A stretch of DNA of 64,000 bases from Phoebastria nigripes (lineage: Eukaryota; Chordata; Aves; Procellariiformes; Diomedeidae), in NCBI GenBank assembly GCA_035582835.1, contig JAYKAV010002441.1, forward strand, positions 19,252-83,251, written 5' to 3'. Position 1 is the first letter of the stretch. Each line of letters starts with the position of its first letter. A program made the position numbers and the translations under genes. The notes beneath the pieces are model-generated. The model ran no database searches, had not been told where the DNA came from, and saw nothing but the letters and a program-made list of their open reading frames with translations. This document shows, one piece after another, positions 1-13,900 of the stretch.

Positions 1-54
1 TTTTGTGATTTGTTTGTTTTTTTTTTTTTTTCTTTTTTTCCTTTCCTTCTGCCA
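1..54. repeat. T-rich pyrimidine tract at the CR1 edge
   Basis: An almost pure T/C run with some G (an A/G-rich run on the minus strand) abuts the CR1 fragment where its reverse-transcriptase homology stops. CR1 elements normally end in a short octamer repeat, not in poly(A), so this is probably a separate simple repeat at the break. Confidence 0.6.
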
Positions 55-1900
55 AGCTGCTTTTCAACCAGTCAGCGCCCAGCACATACTACTACATGGG
101 GTTACTCCTGCCAGGTGCAGGACTTTGCATTTCCTTTTGTTGAATTTCATGAGGTATCTGTTAGCCCATTTCTCCAGCCTGTTGAGGTCCCTCTGAATGG
201 CAGCACAACCATCTGATGTATCAAGCACTCCACCCAGTTCTGTACCCTCAGCACACTTGCTGAGGATGTACCCTGTCCCATCATTTAGGTCATTAATGAA
301 GGTGTTAAACGGTAGTGACCCTGTTACTGTCTGCTGGTGTACTCCACTAATGACTGCCCTCCAGTTGGAATTTGTGGGATCACAACCCTTTGAGCCCAGC
401 AGTTCAGCCAGTTTTCAGTCCACTTCACTGTACACCTGCCGAGCTTGTACCTCATCAGCTTGTCTAGGAGGATGTTATGGGAGACATCCTCCTAGAAAGC
501 CCTCTTAAAGTTGAGATAAGCCACATTAAAGCTCTCCTCTTGTACACCAGGCCGGTCATCTCTTCATAGCAGGTGTTGGGTTGGTTAAGCATGACTTCCC
601 TTAAGTCCATGCTGACTTCTCATCACCATGTCCTTCGTGTGTTTGGAAATGGTTTCCAATATTTGCTTGATCACCTTTCATGGGATTGAAGTGAGGCTGA
701 CTGGCCTGCAGTTCCCTGTATCTGCTTTCTTGAAGATGGGAGTGACACTTGGTTTCTTCCAGTCCTCAGGAACCTCCCCTCATNACCATAATAAGGATAA
801 GATAATCGAAAGTGGCATTACAGTGTCATCATCCAGCTCCCTCAGCACTTGTGGGTCCATCTCATCATGGGCTTATGTCTGTCCAGTTTGTTGAAATGCT
901 CCCTAACCTGGTACTCCCCCACTGATGGTGAGTTTCCCTTGTTCCAGACTTTCCCACTGGTCTCAGGGGCCTGGGATTCTTGAAGGCTGTCTCTTGATGA
1001 AGACTGAGGCAAAGAAAGCACGGAGTACCCTGGCCTTATCTGTGGCTTTTGTCATCAGATCNTCTGCCCTGTCAGGACTGCATTTTCCTTGTTCTTCATT
1101 TTGCTGCTGATGTAGCTGTGAAGCCTTTCTTGTTCCTGTTCTCATCCTTTGCCAGATTCAGCTCTATCCCACTAAACTGATCCCTGCATGCTCAGACAGT
1201 GTCTCTGTGTTCCTCCTGGGTCAACTGTGCCTGCTGCTCCCTTTTTTATGCTTCCTTTTTATATTTGAGTTTAGTCATGAGCTCTGTGTTCATGCATGCA
1301 GCCACCTTTGCTTGATTTCCTGCTCAGTGGGATGGACCAGTTTTGGGGCTGGAGAAGTGTTCCTTGAAAATCAGCTAGTTCTCCTCGATGCCTCTCCAGG
1401 ACCATGTGCCTTCTTCCTAGCAGATCCCTGAAGAGGCCAAAGTCTGCTCCCTGGAAGTCTGGGGTTGTGATCCTGCTCTTTGCTTTGNTCCCTCCTCTCA
1501 GGATCATGAACTCCACCAGCTCATAGCTACTGAAGCCGAGGCAGCCCCCTACCTTCACATCGCTGACCAATTCTTCCTTCTTTGTAAGACTAAAGTTAAG
1601 CAAAGCATCTCCCCTCGTCAGCTTATCAATCACCTGTGCCAGGCAGTTGTCACCAATGCACTTCAGAAACCTTGTAGATTGATGTCACCTCTGCTGTGTT
1701 GTCCCTCCAGCAAATATCGTTGTGATTCAAGTTACCCATAAAGACCTGTGAATGTGTGGCTTCTTCCAGTAAATCCCTGTCCTTGTCTGCAGAAGTGCTT
1801 GAAGGACACAGGAATGTTTTTGTTCCACCTAGGACAGTAGGATTGCTAGTTTGGTTGAACTGTGTCCTAACTGTTTCAGAACTCACCTATTTATGAAGCT
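40..1900 (-). mobile_element. CR1 LINE fragment, degenerate (endonuclease end plus reverse transcriptase)
   Basis: Reverse-strand translation in shifting frames gives pieces of the avian CR1 polyprotein in the right order from 1900 down: the endonuclease tail (LLEEATHSQVFMGNLNHNDICW), the linker with VSDVKVGGCLG and AKSRITTPDF and GLFRDLLGR, the start of the reverse transcriptase (ARVLRAFFASVF), then the thumb side (CAAIQRDLNRLEKWANRYLMKFNK). Several frameshifts and stops break it. The catalytic FADD box reads CAEG. The copy lacks its 5' end and its 3' end; on the left it gives way to a T-rich tract. It lies antisense within SNX30 intron 1. Confidence 0.9.
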
Positions 1901-4900
1901 GTTCTCCTGGCTTTTGGGAAATCCTGTGGTTCTCTTCCTCCAGTCACTGCGGTGAACGGGGAGGTTATGCTGCATAGTAGATGTGTGTTAAATCGCATGG
2001 TTCTTAGGCCAGGAAGCTTTTAGGTATAAGCACTTGTCTGCCACATGCTTCATAAGTGGGCCATCAGCTCTCAAAGGCTGAGCTTAGTCGTCGTCTTTGA
2101 ACTCCAGTTTTGGATGGCTGTTCAAAGGGACTGCTGTCTCTTCGCCTGTTGCACTCTGTGTGTGTGCATCAGGCAGCTCTTTTCTCGTCTCCTAGTTAAA
2201 AGAACTGACTTAAACCTGGCATGGCTTTCAGCTTGCCATCGGCGCTCTACCCACAGCCAAGCTGCTGGCTGAATCCAGTTTCCCATCTTTCTTAATGGTT
2301 GTAACTGGACCTGCTTTCTCTAGCTACTTCATCTCTCAAACGCATTCTATCACTTGGATAGGTTAATACCATGGTATCTTACTGAAAAGATAGCATGCTT
2401 GTCTCCTTTTTGCTTGTAGCCAGTCTGGGGTTTGATGGTGTAGAAGCACATACAACAATATGGTTGCCTTCATTTATAGAAATAGGATTTTATTGGTAAG
2501 GGTGCTTTAATGGTATCTTACAATGTAGGTGCTCTAGTACTGTCATAAAACTGTACTCGGTGGTTTCTTTATGATCCACAACTTCCCAGTACAGTGAGTG
2601 CCTCTGGAATTGGCAATTCCCATCTCTTCTGAACAAGATGAAGGATAGCTAACACTACAAACACTTGCATCAACATAACTGTCTTAGTACCATTACTTTT
2701 TAAATCTTTCCATCTGGGAAAACTGAACATAGCTTCTACTGTATAACAGTATTATAACTTTGTGGTTCTTATTTCAGCTTGATGGAGGGAGGGGTACACT
2801 TTGAGGTTGAACTCGGTGTTGCACAGCTTTCATAATCTTTTCAACAGGATTGCTTCATACTTAATGAGACAGTATTAAAAACAGATATTCAAAATGTACA
2901 TAGAGGAACTTGGTTCTTCGGACGGGTTTGAGAAGGGTGAGTCTTGGCAATAACTTGTCAGCCATGGTGGAAAAAGTTATGCTTGGTGGTCGGAAAGAAT
3001 CCTCCAGGCTGCCTGTGCTGGAANGCCTTTAACCTACCCGAGTTGCTCGATGCTCTCTGAGCTCCTTCATGGGGAGAAGGGGATAACCAGATTGATTAAG
3101 AAGATCTCTTTTTACAGCTGTGTGGGCACATCATTCTCATATTGGTGCCTCAGGGGTTTGTGGTAAGCCTCAGGCAGCATGTCCCTGTAATTAATGATGG
3201 GAGGGGCAGAGGATAAAGACCGAGGCTTTCCTGTTGATTCACTGTGATCTGGGGGACATCAGTTCCTAGATTAACCTGCAAACTACTGTCCTGTTGTCTT
3301 CTAGCATTGTGGACTACTCTTGTGGTATCTCAGACAGATCATCTGGCTGTCACACTAGCCAGTCTCTTCCTTACCTGAGTGTAGAGGCTGGTTTCTGTAA
3401 AGTGGATCGGGAGACAAGATGGGAGCTCTTACAGTGCGGTGAGACTTAACTCAGTACTGCTACATGAAAATCTACTTGCAACACCTAAATGCATCTTTGA
3501 GATTGTAACTTCCGTGTGCTTTCCATCTGCAGAAGAGAATACACCAATTAAAAATGGCAGTTGATCTTGTATATTTCTCAGAAGTAACTTCACTGAGGCT
3601 TATTCTCTGCCGACCTTGAGAAAGATCTTAAATGCTGAGCTGTACTGACTCTTTAAGCTGTGGCTGGCTTGACTGCCCGAGCCCGGGTTGCAGTGCAGCT
3701 GAGATTCCAAGCTCTTGTGGCTGGGGAAAACTACTCCCATCACTGGGATGAAATGGGGCAGAAAGCTCCAAACGCCACCTTGGAGGTGGTGGCAGCTGCA
3801 ACCCTGAGGTAAAAGCTGAGTGAATTTACTCTTAGTAAATTATCAAAAAACTGTGGGGAGCCTGTTTCTCTTCCAGTTACTAAGGGCAATAACTGACAGC
3901 AAGGTAGCTACTGGCAATACTGCAATGACCAGCTGAAGATGGAAAACAAATCCAGTCAGCTGCAACTCTTTTAATGAGTTAGCATTCCCAATGCCAGTCC
4001 AACTTAAATGGTTTATTGACAGATGAATTTATAGGACATGTTTTATTTTCTAAATTGGGAGGGATGGGGGGCAGAAAGAGGTGTTGCCTTCAGCTGTAGG
4101 TGATGTTATAATGCCAAAACTGTTAATTCTCAACCAGATATTTCACAGAAATCGTGAAGTATCTGTCTGAATAAGCATGTGGGTGACATGGGTTAGTGGA
4201 ACTAGCTGAAATTGTTCTGAAAATAAAGGCAATAATCCAAAATTCGTAAAACGGGCAAGGAAACAGCTCAGCCAAAAGCTGTATTTAGAGTGGTCCTCAA
4301 AGCATAAATTCCTTTGGAGAACATTACTGTCTTACAGCCATGTTCAGAACTTCTACACTGCTTCTTCTATGAAGCAATAAGCAGTAGGTGAGAAGTTAAT
4401 CTGGAAGTGAAAGTGGTGGTGTCTCTAACCCCTAAAGATGGGCTTCTGCTGGACTCAGGTTTGTCGGTTTATTTATCTTAGGTTGAAGAGAGCTACACTA
4501 GCCTGTGGGAGCAAAGACATCACGAAAACGTGTAGTAGTCTCCAGGAAAATGAACAAAATGTAAACAGCAACTGGCTTTACTTGCTTATAGATGATACCC
4601 TCAAATTAAGGAGTGCAGACCCTACTGTGAGGATGACAACCTCTCTGCCTGTCTTGGAAGGTAATAGTTGCAGTGGTCTGCAGTGTTATTAGTGATGGGA
4701 TGGCTTACAGCACTGTAGCACATGCTTTAATCCTCATTCTTATTCTTAGTCTGTGCTCTAACCTCAAGCTGAATTTAAGTCTGAAAAAACAAGCTCTTTT
4801 AAACCACCCTAACGCTGCATACCTGATGAGAGTAGCTAGTAGCCTCTCAAAGCCAAAATACTAGCAGGAGGTGAAGCTCCTCTCTGTCACATCTGTCAGG

Positions 4901-7900
4901 AAAGCTGTTAACTGCACTGGTTCAATGCCCTGTCCTCATGGGAAAGTGTTGCCTTACACTGCTTGAATGGAACTTGCTGTATCCTTCTAAAGGGCCTCTT
5001 AGGGTATAAAAAAACCTATCTTAGAGTCTGTCTGCATAGTTGGCCTCACTTCTCGAGTGAGCTTGAATGACGTGATGTGTTCCTTGAAAGGAATATGCTG
5101 CAGTGCAGGTGTTGCTCAAGGGCAGAGAAGCCTCTTCCCCCTCAGTGCTGCAGATGGTGTTAGCAACAGCTACTTTCGACTAGCTCAGTGGTGGAAGCGC
5201 TGACATGTGGNAATGGTAAGTGATAGACTACCCCTGACAATACTCAAACCCATGCTTATCTGGGTAGAACTGGCACCTTTGCTGCAGCTTTTTAGATGCT
5301 AGTATAAGAGAAATGGTAAGTGAGAATCTTGGATACTGCCAAGATGAAGCTGTGTTTTGGATTGTCGCCAAGAAAATCCCTGGAAAATTTTAATCAGTAC
5401 TGTTTATTGCCAGTGATCGGCTTGGCCTCTTCAGGATTTGTATGCTGACTTTCAGTGTGCTGACTAGCTCGCTCCAGGATCAGTATACTTCACTTGAAGC
5501 CATGTGTGCCAAACACCTGTATGTGACACAGTGGCTGTCAGGAGGCTAGGTCATGTAAGTAAAGGGTGTTTCTACAGATGAATTAGTCTGTAGATCTCAT
5601 GCCTTGTTTCTTCCCTCCATCAGCCTCTATAGATAGTTTTCATACTGNGAGGAAATACTGCATGACTGCTTTTCCTCACTTGCTCTCCTTAAAGCAGGGA
5701 GTGAAATGGTCATACTGTGTGGTGTGTGGGTTTTGTTTTTTTCTTTTTTTTTCTTTNCTCCTTCCAACAGATACGCACTTTGTTTATTTTACCCCTCTGG
5801 GAGCAAATGTCTTTCTGCTGGAAAGTGTCTTGTTTATCAGCAAATATGATGGAGAGCTATCCCTTAAATTGCACCTGCGTAAACTAACTCTGAGAGCTCC
5901 TCCATGAGCACACTCCTCCAGGTCTTCCAGGGTTTGAGCTGAAAACATGGGTTCTCCCCTTTGAATATCTCTGCCTCCTTTACTTGCACAGTGATGTCTC
6001 GTCAGTCTGACTTGCTCTCATGAAACCTCCACTGATCTTGTGTGTGGAAATGCTAATGTAACTCATCTAAAACAGTGGGCATGAGGAAACCCATTGTAGT
6101 GCAATATGGAAGTGTATTCTTGCTTGTTTAAACAAGTATTCACCAGGATACTGCAGTCCTTTCCAGCCCTCTATCATCTCTTTCCTTCCTGTTCTCTTTG
6201 CTTCTCTCCAATCCTTTGCATCTGTTCACATTTAAAAAATATTATTGCTTGCTCTCAAAAACATCTCGGCCAAATTGGCACTTTGGTGACACTGGATACC
6301 TAGATAACTGATGCAGCTAAACCTACTTCTAGAGCATGAACAGGAAAAAACTGCTCGGTGTGTCTGCAGAGCTTTAACNCAAAGCCGTATGTCTCTAGGA
6401 GAAAGCAGTTTAGTTTGGACAAGCTTAACAAACTGTTCCATCTGTAATCAGATATAAATCTGGCTTCTTGGATTGGGAATGACTCCTAGTCATATGCTGG
6501 ATTCAAGTTTTCCTGCTCATGGTCTGAATCCTGGCTGCTGCTTTGCTATTTAGAAGGTCAGAGCTCAGGTTCTGAAAATGAAGCTTTAAACAAAACACTG
6601 GGTGTGTTAGGCTTGTTCATTAACAAGGTGCTCTTCAGCATGTTAAAATGGGTTATGACGTTCCTGTACACACAGCTGCAGAACCCTTCTGATAATAATT
6701 CAAGTCTTATAACAAACAATATTCTTGAAAGAAACTCCTTACAGATGGACATGGAACTTAACAGAGCTAGAGGAGAGTGACTGGAGACTTGACTCAAAAG
6801 GTCTGCATTTTTCTAAATGTTTCTGAAGACATCTAGCTTCTGCCATTTGTGGAGGTCTTTGAGCTCTGAAGATAGAGTGGAGTTGGTGCCTGTTGCCTTC
6901 TGCTGAGAACTGTAGAAGGAAGAAAGAACCTTTAGCTCTGCTAAAGGATGCAAATACAAGTCTGCCCAAATGTTAAACTCTCTTGCTTTCCTTTGGGTCA
7001 CAAGCACTTTTCTACTACTTTCTACAGGTTAAACATAACTGAACTAGTCCTGCTGGACAGTTGCCAGACTGGCTTTTTGCTTAGGAAGATAGCTAAAGCT
7101 TTCTGCGACGACTCTAGTGCTCTGTAAACAGATGTAGAAGCTAACCTTGGATGTGGGACTGTTTCTTCCAAGAGAGCAGTTCATCCTGTGGATGTGTTAA
7201 AATACCTCTTTGCATTTAAAATACCTTGCCACATTAAGGGAGCTATAAGATGTGGCAAGCATCNAGTTACTCCTCGCACTTTCCTTCCTGTTCAAAGAAT
7301 ATGGGGAAGTACATGTCAGGTTAGTGAGAGTTAATAAGACAAATGTATGTCTTATCCCTTTACATTTTGCCTAATTAATGTCTGCTCCAAATAACAACCC
7401 ATTTCAGCTGCCAAATGCCCGGCCCCCAAAGCCTTTTGACCTTTTGTGCACAAAGTAACACAGTAACATGGTTTATTACTAATATTGAAGGACTTGTCTT
7501 AACTGCTGTAAAACATCTGTGAGATGCCACTCATGATCCTCATTTTTAGAGTGTAACCTGAACCACATTTAGCTTTAGTGTGATATTGCACAGTTCCCCT
7601 ACCAGACTAGGAAAGAGGCCACCCTCCTAAGGACTCTCTGAGAAGACAGACATATAGCCAGACTATATGAACAGATGGTCTGATGTGGTACTTGACACCT
7701 TCTTGTGACACCCCCCTTTATCCCTGTGCACAGGAAGGCTGAAACTGAGCCATATTGTAGCTGAGTCCCTGAAGACTTCAGCCACAGAGGTGGGAGATGG
7801 CTTATTGCTCTTGCTGAAAATGCTGTTTGCAGGAAACGCTTCCATGCCCACATTCTTGCTCTGGTTAGCTTAACTGTGATGACTTATGGGAAAACAAATC

Positions 7901-10900
7901 ACAAAGTAAAATAATCCATCCTATAAAACTTGGCTGTTAGCCTCAGGAAAGAGGTGGGAATCCCATGACCTTCATGAGAAGGCTTGGAAAGTGCTCATGT
8001 CAATCATTTAGTGTCTTTGTGAAGCTTGTTCCAGTGTTTCTCTGTCTAGCCAAAGTGCAAAGAAACACTATTCCAAGTATGATACCTTTATAAGCAAGAA
8101 TGCTCCCAGGTCTTGAGTGGTACCAAACTGCATGCCGTTATGATCAGCTGCTGGAATTCTTATTTTTTTCAGGGATAGTGAGGAGTCTGTCTCCAGGCAA
8201 CTCTGACCTACAGAGCAGAAACACTAGTTAGAGTGATGAACTCCAGAAAGAAGTCATCAGACTTATGGCTTGGCAGCATGCTGTACTCTGACACCTATTT
8301 AAAATATCCTGAGAGCAAACTGATCCAGTCTTTATCTAGTGGCTTTTTGGTTAGATGGGCAGAATACCAGTGGTACTGCTGGAACTATAGAGGTGAGGCT
8401 TGGACCAGGTGTGGTATGCATGCCCCATTAGAGTTAAGGGCTTTCCCCCAACACTGCAGGGCCCACAGACTTGAGCATAATACCTTCCAGGGCTAGGAAG
8501 TAAAAATCTGGGCTTGTGTCCTCAGCACCCAGCACTGTCCCTCCTCTGCTGACACATTTCCAGGTAAGAGCAAGACGAATTGCTTCTGATTTGAGCTTAG
8601 TCTGTGTTGCTCTTAAAATAGCCTCAACCTTGCAGTCTGATTCTAGATGATTAATATAGTGGAAAACACTGACCTCTTCTGAGGGTATAATCTTGTTCTT
8701 GTGAGTACACCCACACATAGTGTACTCTCCTTCCCATTACTGGAGAAGGATGTCAGGAGCTGGTATACATGTAACCACTTACCCTTTCCCAGGAGGGTAG
8801 GTCCAGACTTAGAAGTTGATTCTCACCGTTCTTGTCAAACTACAACTTAGCACTGTCTTGTTTGTGGATCAATGTAGACATATGGTACTTCCTCCTGGGA
8901 ACAAATAGGGTTTTTGGAGTTTGACTGTGGGGGTTTTGTTTGGTTTTTTTTAAACCTTGTAGAGCAAGACTGCTGCCTTATCCTCCCTTCCTGACTGTGT
9001 CCAAAGCATTCTCCCTTCTCTGCAGTCTGGATCCCCACTTTGGTCACTCTTGCCTTAAAGTAGCTGCCCAAAGACAAGTTGCAAGAGGAGGGGACATGCA
9101 GTATCTCATATCTACCTTGGATATATGTGGGGAAACAAAGGTGACCTGTAGTAAACAAAGTATGATGTGGATGCCTGGTGGAGAATGAAACTGAACAAAT
9201 ATAAAGGGGAAGCAAATGCCTTTTCCCTTGTTCTCTGTCAGAAGAGAAGTTTAGGTATTTGTCTGCAGCTGGTATGGGATAATAGTCTTGTGCAGACTGA
9301 GATTTCACTATACAGGTGCTCAGTGAGATCTTCTAATAGGATAGTATGCTGTCAGTGACAGATGAACTGATCTAGGTGGACTGGAGGATGGAAAGGTGCT
9401 TTCTCTTTCTGTGCAGAGCTGACCTGTACAGGCCAGTGGCAGAGAACTCTATACCTGCTTTCAAAACTTGCTGGGATTAGACAAGTAGTGCTATGAACAG
9501 GTCTGTGAAAGCCAAATTAATGCAAGCTTTTATAGCGTTCTTGGGNATATACATCTAAACCATTTTAGTTTTCCAGTCACCAGCAGCAATTCTGCTATAG
9601 CTTGTTGTCGTGTACTGAAGGTACAAAGGTAAGACTGTTCCAGAAACCAGTGGCANTTGTTGTGTGGAATTGTCGTCTTCTTGACAATGGTTGTGTCTCA
9701 CTGGGAAATGGATGGCAAAAAGCAATGGAACGCCTTGAAACACAAGGAGAAAGGTACAGCACTCTGAATTTCAGAAGTGAAGCAGTGATGCTCAAGGAGT
9801 AGTACAGGCCTGGCTGTAAGGTCTCTGAGTTAGGCAGGGATATTTGGGGTTAAGTGTACCAGTTGCCTCTAAACAGCAACATTTCTAAATGTCTCTTACT
9901 GTCATCTAATACTTGTTGAATGAGAGCAATGTACTTGCCAACATCAGGTGGTTTCAGGCTAACCCTTTCCAGAGATGAGCCTATCTGTGCTTAGAAGACC
10001 TAGCTGAGCCACTTCTTCCACTTCCTTCATGGACTACTGCTTAGATAGCAAAGCTGTTGGGTTAAGCTGTACACTTGCTGAGGCAGGATAGGTGAAAACT
10101 AACATTCAGTTTGTAGAAGCTGCAGTATTGACTAGCTGCGCTTAACTCAGCAGGAGACTGCATGATCTTCACGATGAGCCAACTGACAATAAGCCAGTAC
10201 CAATACCTACAGAATTTTAGACCCTTTTTTAGCCTTCAAGGGTTGAATCCTGGATGCTTTCTCTGGTGTGTACTACTCCATTGGGGAAGGCTGCCATCCA
10301 GAANACTGAATACCAAGCTCCTGAGGTTTTACTTTATGTGGATCCAAGCTGCTCTGTAAATCCAGAGTCTTGGAAAATCTCCTGGGAGAATGAAGGAGGG
10401 AGAAGATGACATCAGCTGGAAACTTCCCAATTCATTTTGCATTTCACATGCAGACTTCAAGTTTATAAAATTCAGCTGAATTTTAAACTTGGATGAAGTG
10501 AACTTCTTGATAGATTTAGTATCTGTTTCTGGGCAGGCTAACTAGTCAAGGTGTTTGGACTGCATAATACAACAAAAGAATGTGAAGCTACTTCTTTACC
10601 AGATAGCAGCCTGCATAGTTGGCAGGGCTCATGCATTTCCAACACAGGCAGTTAGTTCCTGCTTGCACTGTAGGAAACGAAACGCGTGCTGCTAGTCATC
10701 TAATCTCATGTACCCATAAATCCGGGTGTCTTGAGGAATCCTACAAACTCCATAGGAATGCCTGAAGAGTCTGCCTGTAGGTGGTTGTACAACTGTGCAC
10801 AAAAGCCTAGGACTTAACCAGAAAGTCACGAACCTGAAGGTCTGAATGTCATACTATTTCTGCTATAGGTTGTGATCCAGGCCTTGCTAGACCTTCACCT

Positions 10901-13900
10901 GACCTGCTTCAGCAGGTGACAAAGCTATGTGACTGGCCTGAGGAGGTAAGGGACAGAGGCTAAGGGTCTTTGCTCTTTACTTTAGAAAAAGCTTTGAAAC
11001 TTGAGGAAGTCTTCATGGATACTCTCTAAGACTTGAAGAATATCTTGACAGAACCTGTCCTCCATTCCATCTGCCTGGCTGCCAGAAGCAGCCTCCCCTC
11101 CTCCCTGCTGTGGGACTGCTCAGATTCATGGCAGGCTGACTGTACTGTGAGTAACAGGTGCTGNGACAAAAAGGCTTTTTTTCTCTGCGAAGAGCTTTGT
11201 GAGCAGTAGGTACCTGTTGGGACTTGGACTGTGCTGATATCTGATAATGCAGNTAGGCACTTAAAACAGTGGATGAGCAGCTACTTGGTGCATTAAAGGT
11301 GGGGTTGATGCCTGAGTGCCTGGCACTGAAGTCAGAATCTTATATAAAACAACTAGTACTAGTCAGTATTTCAAATGCTTGTGGGTATGATAACTACACC
11401 GACAGGCAGAAATGCAGAAGGCTGCAGATCTCCTTTCCTGCTAGGCTCTGCAGGACATATTCCTCTTTCTGTGGTAAAAGCAGACTAGAACAGATGATGC
11501 AGTCTTGCTTCTCCAGCTGCAAAAAATCCTCCAAGTCCCATGGAAGAAGGCCAGTGCCAATTAACACGACAAGGAGGTGCTCTGCTGAAAGGATTACAGC
11601 CTGAGACAACTTAGATTGCTAGGCCATCTGCTGTGACACTTCAAAGCCTACCTCTTTCTAGCGATATCATAAGACTTCAGCAAACTGATCCTGCCTACTG
11701 TTAAATGAAGGTTCAGCAGTCATAAGCATTGTTCCTTGTGCAGTTAGCTAGGAGGCTCCACCCATTAAGAAGGACAAATAGCTAGCTTCTAACTTGGCCT
11801 TCAACTGCTGAAAACTAGCCAAGTAGCAGGGCATGATGCCAGCTGTGACTGCCAGGGGAGGGTTCTGCCGTTGCAGATGAGGCAATATAGCACAGTAGTA
11901 CTTTCAATGTACACATCCTCTGTCCTTTCCCCCCACCACAGCTAGCAGCCCTCCTGCTCCTAACCAGAGTTGGTCTAGAAGCTTTACTTGATCTAGATTG
12001 GGGGTGTTTCATCCAGGGCTGAGATCAGGTAAAACTATCACAGCCTTTATTTTAAGACCTGAGGTAGTCCACAGGACCCATGACTGCAAGAACACACTCA
12101 AGTAGATTGGAGTGGATTCCAGCCTTCACAAACCTCTGCCCTGCTTAAAAAGTGCAAGGCATGCTAGTATCATATTGTTATCTCCCAACAGAATTGGTGA
12201 GGAAAGTCGCTAACTTCATGCAAGTGGCTGCAAGCTCCATCTTTGGTCCTTCCTCCAGTTGTTCTGACACCTTGATGCTGAGTTTTCATATTTTAAGCAG
12301 ATTCCATCTTTAAGCTCTCTTTTGGAAGGGTTTTGTTACAAGCTTTTGAGATCTCTTGTGCAGCCAGGCTTAAGCTGTTTCTGCAAGNTAATTCATTTCC
12401 ATACTGGAAGCTTAGAATTTGACTGGCTGCGGTTCTGGCACAACTTGTCTTACACTAATGCTTATTGCACATGGGCAATGAAGAGCTGTCTTTTCCTTTT
12501 AGAAACAGGAACAGATTTGTCTACAGCTACTGCGGAGTCCCAGGGTTTGCTTTGCTCTTTACTCTGCTCAGCCAAATTCTCCTGTCTAGCTGAACTGCAT
12601 ATTTTCTGAAGCCATCTCCTGTTGCTAATCTTATCCTGTCTTCTGCTTATTCTGTTTGTGTACCTCCAACAGAACTCCTTATCTGCTGAGTTATTGTAGC
12701 ATTGCTTCTTCCTGTTGTACACACTCCTGCTATGTTGAGTCTGAGCCAGATGCTTGTGTAGTTCAAGCTGTCTACCTCATGTATGAGCTGGCAAGCTGTG
12801 CCATGCTCATCCTGCTCTTTTGTCCTCTTAAGAGAGCATTTGAGTGCCTACCTTCCCATTCTTGCTCACCTGCCAGTTAAATATGAAATCTCTCATCTGT
12901 TGGCAGCCGCTTCTGAGCATTAGCTGGGAGAATGCATCTAACCTCTTTGTTAGTAGACAATAGTTTAGATCACCCCTTTCCCAAAATGTCTAGGCTAAAG
13001 CGTTATTCTCCCTACTTCATAAGGCAGTCCTCACGGTGAAGAGAAATACTACCGCAGTTCTGCAGGACTGCAACAGGCAGAGGGCTGTCTATAAAATCCC
13101 AGTACTCCTGTGATGGGTTTGTGACAAAGACTGGTAGGAACTTAGCCCTGTTCTTACTCATTAACACAGGCAGACCTTCGTAAGTAGCTTTAACTTGAAG
13201 CTTTCGCCTGTAATTCTGAACCCTTGAACAAAGGAGGACTTCTTTTGAAGACAGGGACTACCCCTGTCCAGCTGGAACATAAACCACAATTGCATAAGGA
13301 ATACTGGTGGACGAAGGATCTTACCCAAACAGGATTGCTTTGCTAAAATTACACATTTCATTTAGCCACTTAAAGACTGTGTGAAGCTGAGGCTAAGCAG
13401 TAATTCTAAAACTAAAAGACTTCTAGTTAATGTGCTGCTTAGCTGTAGTGATGTTTCTCTGTCTAGCACCCGAAGGAACCTTTGTCCTTACAAGGGAAAC
13501 ACTCTGTGGATAAATCTATTCTTGTGCTACTAGTTATAACAAACAAAAACCTTCCTCTCTTCTCTGAAAAGAAGAGCCATGTATCTTTGGGACTTTCTAA
13601 TGCTGTTGTCAGATGTTCCTGCGTATTGTACAACTTGTCACATGCTGTCAGCTCCCTCTGCTACAGAAGCAGAGCAGAGAACACGTGAAGTTGCTGTGAT
13701 ATTTATGCAAAGTGGAGTAACCACTAGCTATAAGGAGTAGTTGGTCTGTATCAAAGTGTGAGATTCGAAGGTGTGGGAATGTACCAAGCTGGCTATGAAG
13801 AGGTGTTTTTTGTTTTGTTTTGTTTTTCCACCCCTGCTGCTGAGTCAGTTTCAAGGAATTAGAATTCTCAAACCTTTGTGTGTCTTTTCCTAAAATAGCC

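Noticed and set aside
3660..3760. GC-richer patch as SNX30 exon 1 or its promoter
   Set aside because: It has only a single cccgagcccggg-like stretch, no CpG cluster, no SNX30 N-terminal reading frame and no fitting donor.
8847..9308. 153-codon minus-strand frame in SNX30 intron 1
   Set aside because: No homology, no start or splice context, and low-complexity Asn/Gln stretches from a T/G-rich tract.
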